DNA of 12,898 nt from Bacteroidota bacterium (GCA_023431285.1 JAEYXN010000045.1:1-12898); one strand, 5' to 3'. Shown: positions 1 to 8,044, counted from the stretch's first letter. A program made the numbers and translations. Notes: a model not told the origin generated them from the sequence alone.

Positions 1-1
1 G

Positions 2-1921
2 GGCGATACCGGGTTCGAAAATATGTCGGATGAATGGATCCCGAACGATAAGACTTGTTCAACGGCAGCTGCTTTGGCGGATCTCGACAATGATGGTGAT
101 CTCGACCTGGTTGTATCAAATGTAGATGCAGCCCCGTTTCTTTACATCAATCAATCTGCGGCTTCCAATTATTTAAAGATCCGCCTGGAGGGAAAGGGAG
201 CCAATTCTTTTGGCATCGGTTCAAAAGTATATTGCTATGCAGGCGGATTGGCTCAGATGAAGGAGATGTTTACTGTGAGAGGATTTCAGGCTTCATCGGA
301 GCCATTGATTCATTTTGGCCTGGGATCTAATAATATAGTTGATTCAATAAAGGTGTTGTGGCCAGATGGGACTTCCCGTCAATTTAATAGTGTCAGAGCC
401 AATCAGACTCTCGTAGTTTCACCCTCTCAGGGTACCTTGACGTCTATACCATCCGTTGGTAAAATCAGTAAGAAAATATTCACCGCGGTTGACCCCGCAA
501 CTCTGGGAATTTCGTTCGTACATAAGGAAGATGACTATACTGATTTCGACCGTCTCAAGCTTCTGCCGTACCATCAATCTGACAGAGGACCTGCCACGGC
601 TGTAGGGGATATTAACGGGGATGGAAAATCCGATATCTATCTTGGTGGATCAAAACATATTCCGGGAAAACTTTTTGTTCAGAATGAAAAAGGCTTTGAA
701 CGGGCATTTATTTCATCGATCCTGAAAGATTCTGTCAAGGAAGACGTTGCCGCCGTGATCGATGACTTTGACGGTGACGGTATTGGAGATTTGTTCATCG
801 GAACCGGCGGCGCTGATTTTTATGGTAAAGCGAAACCGCTTCTCAATAGTTTCTATTCCTCTAAAGTTCATTTCGCACTGGAAGACTTACCCGATTATTA
901 TGAGAATAATTCGTGTGTAAAAGTTTTCGACTTCGATAATGACGGAGACAAAGATGTGTTCATCGGGAACCAATCCGTCTCGAATGATTATGGAAAAGTA
1001 CCCAGAAGTTGTTTGCTATTAAATGACAATGGAAAGTTCACTCCTGCGCAGACTAAATTATTTGATAAGTTAGGAATGGTCACTGACGCAGTATGGACTG
1101 ATTATAACAATGACGGGGATGTGGACCTGGTTGTGATTGGTGAGTGGATGACTCCGATGTTTCTGAAAAATCAAAAGGGTACATTCACTGTTGATACGCA
1201 CATGAGAGAAAATGCGACAGGCTTATGGCAGTCCATTAGTGAGTTTGATATTGATCAAGATGGAGATAAGGATTATATTCTCGGTAATTGGGGTTTGAAT
1301 TCGAAGTTCAAGGCTTCCCGCCAGTTTCCGATGAGGATGTACTATGGCGATATTGACGACAATGGTCAAACGGAAACCGTCCTTGCTGTTGAAAAAGAGG
1401 GAAAGTATTTTCCATTGGATGGTCTTGACATGATCGGTGGACAAGTCGCAAGTCTTCGGAAGCGATTCCTGAGTTACGCGTCTTTTGCAGGGAAGCCCAT
1501 TGATGAATTGTTCAGCGAAGCGGAACTTGCGAAAATGAAGGTTTACGAGATTCAGGAACTAAGCTCAGGATATCTACGGAATGACAAAGGGGATTTTACC
1601 TTTATTCCTTTTGGATCCGAGATGCAGCTGGCTCCGGTTCTCGCTCAGGTCCGTGATGATTTTGACGGCGATGGAAAAGACGAGGTTCTGCTTGGAGGGA
1701 ATTATTTCGGTGTGCAGCCTTTTCACGGAAGGTTTGGATCATTCGGCGGTGCGATTGTGAAAAGTGATAAGCATGTCATTTCCGGGAGAGAGGCGGGACT
1801 GAAGTTCTTTAATCAATCGGTCAGGGATTTTAGCATCATCGGTATTTCAGGAGTCCGATATCTACTTGTCACGATAAACAATGGAAGTGTTCAGATATAT
1901 AAACTCGAAGGAAAGAAATGA
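2..1921 (+). CDS. FG-GAP/VCBS repeat protein with ASPIC/UnbV domain, 5' partial
   Basis: The reading frame is open from the first complete codon at base 2, so the N-terminus lies outside the window; 639 residues are visible, and family members of this kind are often around 1100 residues. An ASPIC/UnbV-type domain lies at about bases 173-418 (key stretch HFGLGS, then a V-x-W-P-D-G-T core). Around and after it are eight Asp-rich calcium-loop motifs typical of FG-GAP beta-propeller blades, beginning at bases 80, 608, 761, 929, 1100, 1247, 1349 and 1655, for example DLDNDGDLD and DFDNDGDKD. The motif at 1349 (DIDDNGQTE) is degenerate. The family is expected outside the cytoplasm, and in Bacteroidota it is often encoded just after SusC/SusD pairs; its biochemical role is unknown, with glycan or protein binding the usual guess. 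The stop codon overlaps the next start (ATGA), so the two genes are probably translationally coupled. The family call is firm; the function is open. Confidence 0.9.
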   Translation, partial: GDTGFENMSDEWIPNDKTCSTAAALADLDNDGDLDLVVSNVDAAPFLYINQSAASNYLKIRLEGKGANSFGIGSKVYCYAGGLAQMKEMFTVRGFQASSEPLIHFGLGSNNIVDSIKVLWPDGTSRQFNSVRANQTLVVSPSQGTLTSIPSVGKISKKIFTAVDPATLGISFVHKEDDYTDFDRLKLLPYHQSDRGPATAVGDINGDGKSDIYLGGSKHIPGKLFVQNEKGFERAFISSILKDSVKEDVAAVIDDFDGDGIGDLFIGTGGADFYGKAKPLLNSFYSSKVHFALEDLPDYYENNSCVKVFDFDNDGDKDVFIGNQSVSNDYGKVPRSCLLLNDNGKFTPAQTKLFDKLGMVTDAVWTDYNNDGDVDLVVIGEWMTPMFLKNQKGTFTVDTHMRENATGLWQSISEFDIDQDGDKDYILGNWGLNSKFKASRQFPMRMYYGDIDDNGQTETVLAVEKEGKYFPLDGLDMIGGQVASLRKRFLSYASFAGKPIDELFSEAELAKMKVYEIQELSSGYLRNDKGDFTFIPFGSEMQLAPVLAQVRDDFDGDGKDEVLLGGNYFGVQPFHGRFGSFGGAIVKSDKHVISGREAGLKFFNQSVRDFSIIGISGVRYLLVTINNGSVQIYKLEGKK

Positions 1922-2805
1922 GGCGCGTAGTACTTTCGATTGCCGGAGTCATCTTGCTGCTTCTATTTAATTATTTGTTCATTCGATCTCACGAATTTTC
2001 GGTAAGATTCAAAGCGAAAACGACATCCGGTGATCTGATAGAGACCGTGCGTTTTTGGAACAGGTCATTGAAAGACGCTGAGATTGTTCAGGTAGATTCC
2101 TTCTACCGAATCGAGCAGAGAGTTTCCAGGAATGGAAATAATTACAAGTTTATATGGGATCTTAAGGAAACGGGAGATTCCACAATAAACGTGAGAATAA
2201 AGATATCTGAACCTGGGAACGGTTTACGAAATAAGGTCCTTGTTCCAATCACGCAACAACCAATTGAAACAGATTCGGAAGAACTTGTCCGGCAATTTTA
2301 CGAAGCGCTGCAGGAGCATTTGGAAATCACGCGTGTGAAAATTCTAGGTGAGGCTGAGACAGGAGATTTATCGTGCGTTTGCAAAGAGGTGAAAACGGAT
2401 CAGATTGCAAAAGGAAACGGGATGATGCGTGAGTTCCCGTTGCTGAGCTCGTTCATTGCCGATTTTCACCTTGAAGTAAAAGGCCCGCCTCTCGTGAGGA
2501 TTAACGCGTGGGACCACAGCGCAGGAACTATCACATTCGATTTTTGCTTTCCTGTAGTGCCGGAAACTGAGATGCCGGATACGGACATGTTTGAGTACAA
2601 GATTATTCCCGGCCAGAAAGCGCTTCGGGCTGAATACTTTGGAAATTACTTTACCTCTGACCGCGCATGGTATCTGTTGATTAACTATGCAAAAAGCAAT
2701 GGTTACGACGTTGAGAATCTTCCTGTAGAATATTTTCATAACAACCCCAACCTCGGCACGAACGAGCGTGAATGGAGAGCTGAAATATTTTTACCGATTA
2801 AATAA
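1918..2805 (+). CDS. Membrane-anchored protein with GyrI-like effector-binding domain
   Basis: This 295-residue protein starts with Met-Arg-Arg and one hydrophobic segment at about residues 4-22 (VVLSIAGVILLLLFNYLF), which suggests a single N-terminal membrane anchor with the rest in the periplasm. Residues about 26-145 are beta-rich and resemble a degenerate SRPBCC (START/polyketide cyclase-like) domain, a weak call. Residues about 148-294 look like a GyrI-like/AraC effector-binding domain: the end (AEYFGNY, then a helix, then VEYFHNNPN and the terminal IFLPIK) matches the usual closing pattern of that fold. Such domains bind small molecules. No DNA-binding helix-turn-helix is present, so it is not an AraC regulator. 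The start is supported by an AAGGA at 1908-1912, 5 bases upstream, and by the ATGA overlap with the preceding gene. The GH65 gene begins 10 bases after its stop. Its role beside glycan genes is unknown; small-molecule sensing or ligand sequestration is inference. Confidence 0.7.
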   Translation: MRRVVLSIAGVILLLLFNYLFIRSHEFSVRFKAKTTSGDLIETVRFWNRSLKDAEIVQVDSFYRIEQRVSRNGNNYKFIWDLKETGDSTINVRIKISEPGNGLRNKVLVPITQQPIETDSEELVRQFYEALQEHLEITRVKILGEAETGDLSCVCKEVKTDQIAKGNGMMREFPLLSSFIADFHLEVKGPPLVRINAWDHSAGTITFDFCFPVVPETEMPDTDMFEYKIIPGQKALRAEYFGNYFTSDRAWYLLINYAKSNGYDVENLPVEYFHNNPNLGTNEREWRAEIFLPIK

Positions 2806-2815
2806 TCCGCGATAT

Positions 2816-4876
2816 ATGAGATCATCAGAGCAACCTTTAGAGAAACTCTTGTTGACAGGGCATCTCTTCACATCGGCAGACCGGATACTATTTCTATTTC
2901 TCGTCGTTAGTTTTTTTCTTCCGACCAGATTAACAGCGCAGGATGCTGTCTGGAAAGTTGAAGCTACAGACATCAGTCCGCAAAACTATTTTGGGGTCAC
3001 CGTGGCCAATGGTGTTATTGGCCTTGTTTCAAGCGCTGAACCGATGAAGGTTCAGGATGTCGTATTGAATGGTGCTTACGATTACTACCAGCGCGGCCGC
3101 GTGTCGAACATTCTTAAAACTTTCAATCATATCAACATGAACCTCGATGTCGATGGGCGAAGGATCAGCCGGAAGGACATCACCGGATATCGGCAGACAC
3201 TTGATATGAGGAAAGCTTCCCTCGCTACTGAGTTTTCGGTCGGCGATAAGCTTGCGGTAAAGCACTCTGTCATGGCGCTACGTCATCTTCCTTATACCGC
3301 TATGGCGATCGTTGAGCTGCGCGCATTGAAAGACGTAACCGTGGTTCCTATGAGTGTCATCGAAGCACCGGCACATCTTGCTGATATCAGAAACACCTTC
3401 GCCGAAATTGACCGCCCTCATGTGAAAATCCCTTTGATGACTTCTTTTGGTAAAAGCCCTTCCGGTAGACTCACCGTGGCGGCGAGTAACAGCATCATCT
3501 TCCCGGAGCCTCACGGGTCTGAGCCTGATCTTATTCATGAAGATTGGGATTACAACATGCACCTGATGAAGTTTACAAAAAATCTTAAGGCAGGGGAGAC
3601 CTATACATTCACGGTTGTTGCTTCTGCTACCTCGTCAGCGCAGTTCCAGGATCCACTTAACGAAGCTGAGCGTCTGACAATCTTTGCGAAGCTGGAAGGA
3701 ACTCAAAGACTCCTGAGACGTCACGAGGCGGAATGGGAAAAGCTCTGGACAAAAGACATTGTCATCGAAGGCGATCCTGAAATGCAACGCGATGTACGGT
3801 TTGCCATTTACCATCTTTATTCTTTTGCCCGCGAAGGAACAGCTTACAGCCTATCACCGATGGGTTTGTCCGGCATGGGATATAACGGCCACGTCTTCTG
3901 GGATACAGAGCTATGGATGTATCCGCCACTTCTGGTTCTTCAGCCCGGAATAGCCCGGTCTCTCCTGGAGTATCGCTTTCAACGGTTGGAGGCTGCCCGG
4001 GCAAATGCTTTCTCGCACGGCTACAAAGGCGCGATGTTCCCATGGGAATCTTCTGATGAAGGAAGTGAAGATACTCCCGTGTGGGCCCTTACAGGTCCGT
4101 TTCAGCACCATATCACCGGTTGCATAGGCTGGGCGTTTTGGAAATATTACGAAGTCACGAAAGACAAAGTGTGGCTTCGGGAGCGCGGCTACCCTGTGTT
4201 GAAGGAAGTTGCCGACTTCTGGGCAAGTCGTGTCGAACGCAATGGTCCTGGTAAATACGAGATCAACAATGTTATTGGTGCGAATGAGTGGGAGGAAAAT
4301 ATTGACAACAACGCGTTCACCAACGGGATGGCTATCACTGTGCTGAGGCAGGCAACGAAGGCTGCGCAGGAACTGGGGCTCACGCCGGATCCTGACTGGA
4401 ACCATGTTGCTGCCAATATTCCAATTCTGAAATTCCCGGATGGCACGACGCGCGAGAACGCGACGTATGATGGCGTCGATATCAAACAAGCAGATGTCAA
4501 CCTGCTTGCGTTTCCGCTAACTATTGTCTCGGAGCGCGCTCAAATTGAAAAAGATCTGAAATACTATGAGCAGCGGATGTCGCCTGAAGGTCCAGCGATG
4601 GGTGTTTCTGTACTGGCTACTTTGCATGCCCGGCTTGGGAACGCTGAAAAAGCATATCAGCTGCTGAAGAAAAGCTACGAACCGAATAAAGTCCCGCCGT
4701 TCGGAGTTCTTGCCGAGACCGCCGGGGGGACGAATCCTTATTTCGCCACCGGCGCAGGAGGATTTATTCAGTCCGTCATCTTCGGCTTTGGAGGATTGAC
4801 GATCACCGAGAAAGGAATCGTTCAACAAAAAGTGACGCTTCCGTCTAAGTGGACTTCACTGAAAATCAAGTACTAG
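2816..4876 (+). CDS. Exported GH65 family alpha-glucosidase (hydrolase type)
   Basis: A protein of 686 residues. The frame is open back to a GTG at 2768 inside the previous gene, but the ATG at 2816 is preferred because it gives a signal peptide: hydrophobic core at about residues 24-37 (ILFLFLVVSFFLPT) and likely cleavage after LTAQ at about residue 42. The N-region before the core is unusually long, so the exact start is uncertain. The catalytic (alpha/alpha)6 region carries GH65 landmarks: GHVFWDTELW with D363, GANEWEEN-x-DNNAF-TN with E491 as the expected general acid, and ETAGGTNPYFATGAGG with E634 near the C-terminus. GH65 phosphorylases have a phosphate-binding Gly/Thr/Ser/His-rich loop where this protein has E634, so the Glu points to an inverting hydrolase using water, as in Flavobacterium kojibiose hydrolase and animal PGGHG. 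The likely substrate is an alpha-1,2-linked glucoside such as kojibiose; this specificity is inference. It would act in the periplasm. It probably shares a transcript with the two genes before it. Confidence 0.9.
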   Translation: MRSSEQPLEKLLLTGHLFTSADRILFLFLVVSFFLPTRLTAQDAVWKVEATDISPQNYFGVTVANGVIGLVSSAEPMKVQDVVLNGAYDYYQRGRVSNILKTFNHINMNLDVDGRRISRKDITGYRQTLDMRKASLATEFSVGDKLAVKHSVMALRHLPYTAMAIVELRALKDVTVVPMSVIEAPAHLADIRNTFAEIDRPHVKIPLMTSFGKSPSGRLTVAASNSIIFPEPHGSEPDLIHEDWDYNMHLMKFTKNLKAGETYTFTVVASATSSAQFQDPLNEAERLTIFAKLEGTQRLLRRHEAEWEKLWTKDIVIEGDPEMQRDVRFAIYHLYSFAREGTAYSLSPMGLSGMGYNGHVFWDTELWMYPPLLVLQPGIARSLLEYRFQRLEAARANAFSHGYKGAMFPWESSDEGSEDTPVWALTGPFQHHITGCIGWAFWKYYEVTKDKVWLRERGYPVLKEVADFWASRVERNGPGKYEINNVIGANEWEENIDNNAFTNGMAITVLRQATKAAQELGLTPDPDWNHVAANIPILKFPDGTTRENATYDGVDIKQADVNLLAFPLTIVSERAQIEKDLKYYEQRMSPEGPAMGVSVLATLHARLGNAEKAYQLLKKSYEPNKVPPFGVLAETAGGTNPYFATGAGGFIQSVIFGFGGLTITEKGIVQQKVTLPSKWTSLKIKY

Positions 4877-4904
4877 AGGAGGCTAGACGTTAAGAGGGGC
4901 TCCC

Positions 4905-4935
4905 TGTGAAAATAGAGTGAAACTTGCTATTTTTG
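4905..4935 (+). promoter_or_regulatory. Candidate Bacteroidota-type promoter before the haloperoxidase gene
   Basis: TATTTTTG at 4928-4935 matches the Bacteroidota -7 consensus TAnnTTTG exactly. A TGTG at 4905-4908, one mismatch from the -33 TTTG element, stands 19 bases upstream, which is the usual spacing. Transcription would start near 4941 and give a leader of about 50 bases before the ATG at 4990. It would give this gene, and perhaps the trehalase after it, a promoter separate from the three packed genes upstream. This comes from reading a short, A/T-rich motif by eye, so a chance match is possible. Confidence 0.35.
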
Positions 4936-4939
4936 GTAG

Positions 4940-4955
4940 GCAAATCCGAATTTGC
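4940..4955. repeat. Inverted repeat in the leader of the haloperoxidase gene
   Basis: GCAAAT and ATTTGC form a perfect 6-base stem around the 4-base loop CCGA. It lies directly after the candidate promoter, at or near the predicted transcript 5' end and 34 bases before the ATG. It could be an operator or a small 5' hairpin. No U-run follows, so it is not a terminator. Short perfect inverted repeats do occur by chance. Confidence 0.3.
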
Positions 4956-4989
4956 GGCGGGATTTCCTAACTTTGATTTTATGGCGCTC

Positions 4990-6357
4990 ATGAAAAAGTT
5001 GACACTCATTGTCCTTTCTGCGATTATCGTTGCGGGCTGTTCCCAAAAGAGTAACAGAGATTGGAAGAAAGACACTCAGAATCCGGAATTTCTCCATCGC
5101 TCTGTCAAGCATGTCACCGATGTCATCGTTCATGATATCTTTTCTCCGCCGGTAGCTACAAGAATTTATTCATACATGAGTATTGCCGCATATGAAGCGG
5201 CGATCCAGGGAAACGAAGAATACATTTCGCTCGCAGGTCAGCTTCGCGATTTAAAACCTGTTCCGAAACCAGACCCGTCATTGGAGTATAGTTTTGAAAT
5301 TGCATCCGTACAAGCTGCGCTGAAAGTTGGTAGGACATTGGTTTTCTCTGACGACAAAATGGAAGATTTTGTGCAAAAAGTGCTTGCCGAGCTTCGACAG
5401 TCCGGTATTTCCGAAGAAGTTCTTGAGCGCTCGCTGCAATACGGAAATGCCGTCGCTGATCATGTGATCGCATGGTCCGGCTCAGATAATTACAAGCAGT
5501 CACGTTCATTCCCTAAATATTCGATCCTGGAGGATCCGGGAACATGGAAGCCGACACCTCCGGCGTATATGGATGCCGTTGAGCCACACTGGAACAAGAT
5601 CAGAACTTTTGTGCTGGACTCCGCGGCGCAGTTCAAGCCAAATCCGCCTACTAAGTTTTCGACGGATAAGAACAGCAAATTTTACAAAGAAGCATTTGAG
5701 ATTTATGAGATAGTAAACAACCTCTCTGAGGAACAGCGCGCGATCGCCGCTTTCTGGGATTGCAATCCTTTCGTGATGAATGTTAAAGGTCACGTGATGT
5801 TTGCAACGAAGAAAATTTCTCCCGGTGGGCATTGGATGAACATCACGCATGTTGCCTGCAAAAAGGCGAATGCCGATTTCGCGAAAAGCGCGGAAGCATA
5901 TGTTCGTGTGGCACTTGCTCTTAATGAGGGTTTCGTATCCTGCTGGGACGAAAAATACAGGAGCAAACTGATCCGCCCCGAATCATATATCAACCATTAC
6001 ATTGATGAAGACTGGGTGCCTCTGCTGCAGACACCACCTTTTCCAGAGCACACAAGTGGTCATAGTGTGATTAGTACCGCCTCTGCTGTAACACTTACAA
6101 AGTTATTCGGCGACAATTTTTCTTTCGTGGACTCAACGGAAGTGGAGTTCGGCATGCCTTCACGTTCGTTTAACTCTTTTCTAGAAGCGAGCAGTGAAGC
6201 GGCAGTTAGCAGAATGTACGGAGGAATTCACTATCGCCCAGCTGTTGAAGACGGAGTGATCGAGGGACGTGCCATCGGTAACTTCATTGCTTCGAGATTA
6301 AAAACACGTAAGAATGAACCGGGCGAACCGGCTCCTCTTGCCGGCGCGGTCGAGTAA
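4990..6357 (+). CDS. Vanadium-dependent haloperoxidase / PAP2-family lipoprotein
   Basis: A protein of 455 residues when started at 4990. The start gives MKK, a hydrophobic segment and the lipobox VAGC with C17, so it is an SPase II lipoprotein; the ATG at 4981 would add three residues, and a longer TTG start at 4924 is unlikely. No acidic residues follow the Cys, so a periplasm-facing anchor is more likely than surface export. The vanadate/phosphate site is complete: K322-x6-R329-P, then T-S356-G357-H358, then S-R408-x5-H414. H414 would coordinate vanadate and H358 would be the acid-base histidine. The second-shell residues W319 (three before the Lys) and F351 (seven before the His) match fungal chloroperoxidase W350 and F397 and, as I recall, the Zobellia iodoperoxidase. 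The family either oxidises halides with hydrogen peroxide or acts as an acid phosphatase; the spacing favours the haloperoxidase branch. Halide preference cannot be read from sequence. Confidence 0.88.
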   Translation: MKKLTLIVLSAIIVAGCSQKSNRDWKKDTQNPEFLHRSVKHVTDVIVHDIFSPPVATRIYSYMSIAAYEAAIQGNEEYISLAGQLRDLKPVPKPDPSLEYSFEIASVQAALKVGRTLVFSDDKMEDFVQKVLAELRQSGISEEVLERSLQYGNAVADHVIAWSGSDNYKQSRSFPKYSILEDPGTWKPTPPAYMDAVEPHWNKIRTFVLDSAAQFKPNPPTKFSTDKNSKFYKEAFEIYEIVNNLSEEQRAIAAFWDCNPFVMNVKGHVMFATKKISPGGHWMNITHVACKKANADFAKSAEAYVRVALALNEGFVSCWDEKYRSKLIRPESYINHYIDEDWVPLLQTPPFPEHTSGHSVISTASAVTLTKLFGDNFSFVDSTEVEFGMPSRSFNSFLEASSEAAVSRMYGGIHYRPAVEDGVIEGRAIGNFIASRLKTRKNEPGEPAPLAGAVE

Positions 6358-6385
6358 TCTTCAGCATTTATATTCAGGAAATTTC

Positions 6386-6401
6386 ATGATCAGACGATCA
6401 T
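6386..6401. repeat. Inverted repeat in the trehalase leader
   Basis: ATGATC and GATCAT form a perfect 6-base stem around the 4-base spacer AGAC, in the middle of the 112-base gap between the haloperoxidase and trehalase genes. It could be an operator half-site pair or a weak hairpin. What follows is A/T-rich (TCGAATAATTAA) but has no T-run, so it is a poor intrinsic terminator. No convincing TAnnTTTG promoter was found in this gap. Chance is a real alternative. Confidence 0.25.
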
Positions 6402-6469
6402 CGAATAATTAACATGTTCCTTCCTCACTTAACGGAAATTGGCTAGCTTAATCCGGCAAACATTTCGTC

Positions 6470-8044
6470 ATGAGGTGCGTCATCCCATTTCTGTTCATCA
6501 CTATTATGCTTTCGTCTTGCTTTAACAAGAGGCTCGAGGTCGCTTCTACCGACTTTTATAGTACTGAATTATTTCGCGATGTACAGGAGAGCGGGATATT
6601 TCAGGATTCAAAGACTTTCGTCGATTGTGTACCACGCCGCGCCATCGGTGAAATACTTCGCGATTATCACGAAAGTAAAGAAGATAAACACTTCGATCTG
6701 AACGCTTTCGTGAAGAAGAATTTTGATCTTCCCGACAGGCCGAAAACTAATTTTAAGTCGGATAGCCTGGGGAGTATGGAAGAACACATCACAAAGCTCT
6801 GGCCTGTTCTCACAAGAAAGGCTGATGAGTATCACGCGAATGCATCCCTCATTCCACTTCCTGACCAATACATCGTACCAGGTGGACGATTCTCGGAGAT
6901 TTACTATTGGGATAGTTATTTTACAATGCTCGGTCTAAGGGCCCAGAAGCGCTATGATCTTATCGGTGACATGGTGGGAAATTTCGCTTTCCTCATCGAT
7001 AGTCTTGGATTTATTCCCAACGGAAATCGTAACTATTACCTGAGCAGATCACAGCCTCCGTTCTTTTCTCTCATGGTACGTCTTCTCTCCGAAGATGACA
7101 GTACAGCTATAGTGCGCTACCTGCCGCAGATGAGAAAGGAGTATGATTTCTGGATGAACGGTGCCGGAAGTCTTTCTGGTCCGGGGGCGGCGTATAGCCA
7201 TGTCGTGTCGATGCCAGATGGGACGATCATGAATCGTTATCACGACAACAGACCTGAGCCCCGTCCTGAGGCTTATAAGGAAGATGTACATGTTGCTAAT
7301 GAATCGGGTCGCGATCCCGTTGAGGTTTACACCGATCTAAGATCTGCGGCCGAGTCGGGTTGGGATTTCAGTAGCAGATGGTTTGCTAACGGGAAGGACT
7401 TGCATACCATTCAGACAACGCAGATTGTACCGGTTGATCTGAATTGCCTTATTTATCATATAGAGCAAATGATCTATCAGGGTTTCAAGATGAAGGGCGA
7501 CCTGGCTGAGGCTGAGAAGATCCGCAAGATTGCCGACGCACGGAGAAGGGCGATCCTGACTTATTGCTGGGACGCTGAAGCTGGGTATTTTTTCGATTTT
7601 AATTTCAAGACTGGAGAGCGGACCAACATAAAGAGTCTGGCAGGTGCATACCCGCTTTTCTTTCAGATCGTGTCCGAGGATGTAGCCAGGAGGGTAGCGT
7701 ACACGTTGGAGAATGAATTCCTGAAGCCCGGTGGTTTGCTCACCACATTGAATGAAACAGGGCAGCAGTGGGATTCGCCCAATGGTTGGGCACCGTTACA
7801 GTGGATTGCCTACCGTGGCCTGAAAAATTACAGTGTTGATGAGTTAGCTGAAACCATCAAAACCCGTTGGGTTCAGCAGAACAAGCGAGTGTTCAAGGCT
7901 ACCGGAAAAATGATGGAGAAGTATAATGTGGTGGACACTACGCTTGTAGCTGGAGGAGGCGAGTATCCCAATCAGGATGGTTTCGGGTGGACTAACGGCG
8001 TGGCGATGGCGTTTATCCTGGAAAGTAAAATTGTACCGAAATAG
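6470..8044 (+). CDS. treA: Trehalase, GH37, lipoprotein
   Basis: A 524-residue protein, close to the usual size of bacterial GH37 trehalases. It hydrolyses trehalose to two glucoses by an inverting mechanism. Both family signatures are intact: PGGRF-x-E-x-Y-x-WD-x-Y at residues 137-150, and QWD-x-P-x-GWAP at 433-442. The two catalytic acids are present: D299 in SGWDFSSRW (general acid) and E498 in GGGEYPNQDGFGWTNGV (general base). The N-terminus is a lipoprotein signal (hydrophobic residues about 4-14, lipobox LSSC, C17), so the enzyme is anchored in a membrane facing the periplasm or the cell surface and not in the cytoplasm. The residues after C17 (FNKRLEV) are not the acidic set linked to surface export. 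The start at 6470 is the one that gives this signal; no Shine-Dalgarno is visible. The gene lies 112 bases after the haloperoxidase gene and 91 bases before the secreted esterase gene. With the GH65 enzyme it makes two exported enzymes acting on alpha-linked glucose disaccharides. The symbol treA is by analogy to the periplasmic enzyme. Confidence 0.95.
   Translation: MRCVIPFLFITIMLSSCFNKRLEVASTDFYSTELFRDVQESGIFQDSKTFVDCVPRRAIGEILRDYHESKEDKHFDLNAFVKKNFDLPDRPKTNFKSDSLGSMEEHITKLWPVLTRKADEYHANASLIPLPDQYIVPGGRFSEIYYWDSYFTMLGLRAQKRYDLIGDMVGNFAFLIDSLGFIPNGNRNYYLSRSQPPFFSLMVRLLSEDDSTAIVRYLPQMRKEYDFWMNGAGSLSGPGAAYSHVVSMPDGTIMNRYHDNRPEPRPEAYKEDVHVANESGRDPVEVYTDLRSAAESGWDFSSRWFANGKDLHTIQTTQIVPVDLNCLIYHIEQMIYQGFKMKGDLAEAEKIRKIADARRRAILTYCWDAEAGYFFDFNFKTGERTNIKSLAGAYPLFFQIVSEDVARRVAYTLENEFLKPGGLLTTLNETGQQWDSPNGWAPLQWIAYRGLKNYSVDELAETIKTRWVQQNKRVFKATGKMMEKYNVVDTTLVAGGGEYPNQDGFGWTNGVAMAFILESKIVPK

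Noticed and set aside
2768..2815. A GTG start 48 bases upstream for the GH65 gene
   Set aside because: It would overlap the previous gene by 38 bases and put 16 extra polar and aromatic residues before an already long signal-peptide N-region; the ATG at 2816 is better.
3911..4489. A 192-codon open frame on the minus strand inside the GH65 gene
   Set aside because: It lies wholly opposite the conserved catalytic region of GH65, has no recognisable domain, signal or membrane pattern, and its composition is that of an antisense shadow.
4877..4882. A perfect AGGAGG right after the GH65 stop codon
   Set aside because: No start codon with an open frame follows at a usable distance; the nearby GTG at 4906 gives only four codons. 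It is probably fortuitous.
4924..4989. A TTG start at 4924 for the haloperoxidase gene
   Set aside because: It would place 22 extra residues before a normal lipoprotein signal and would overlap the best promoter candidate.
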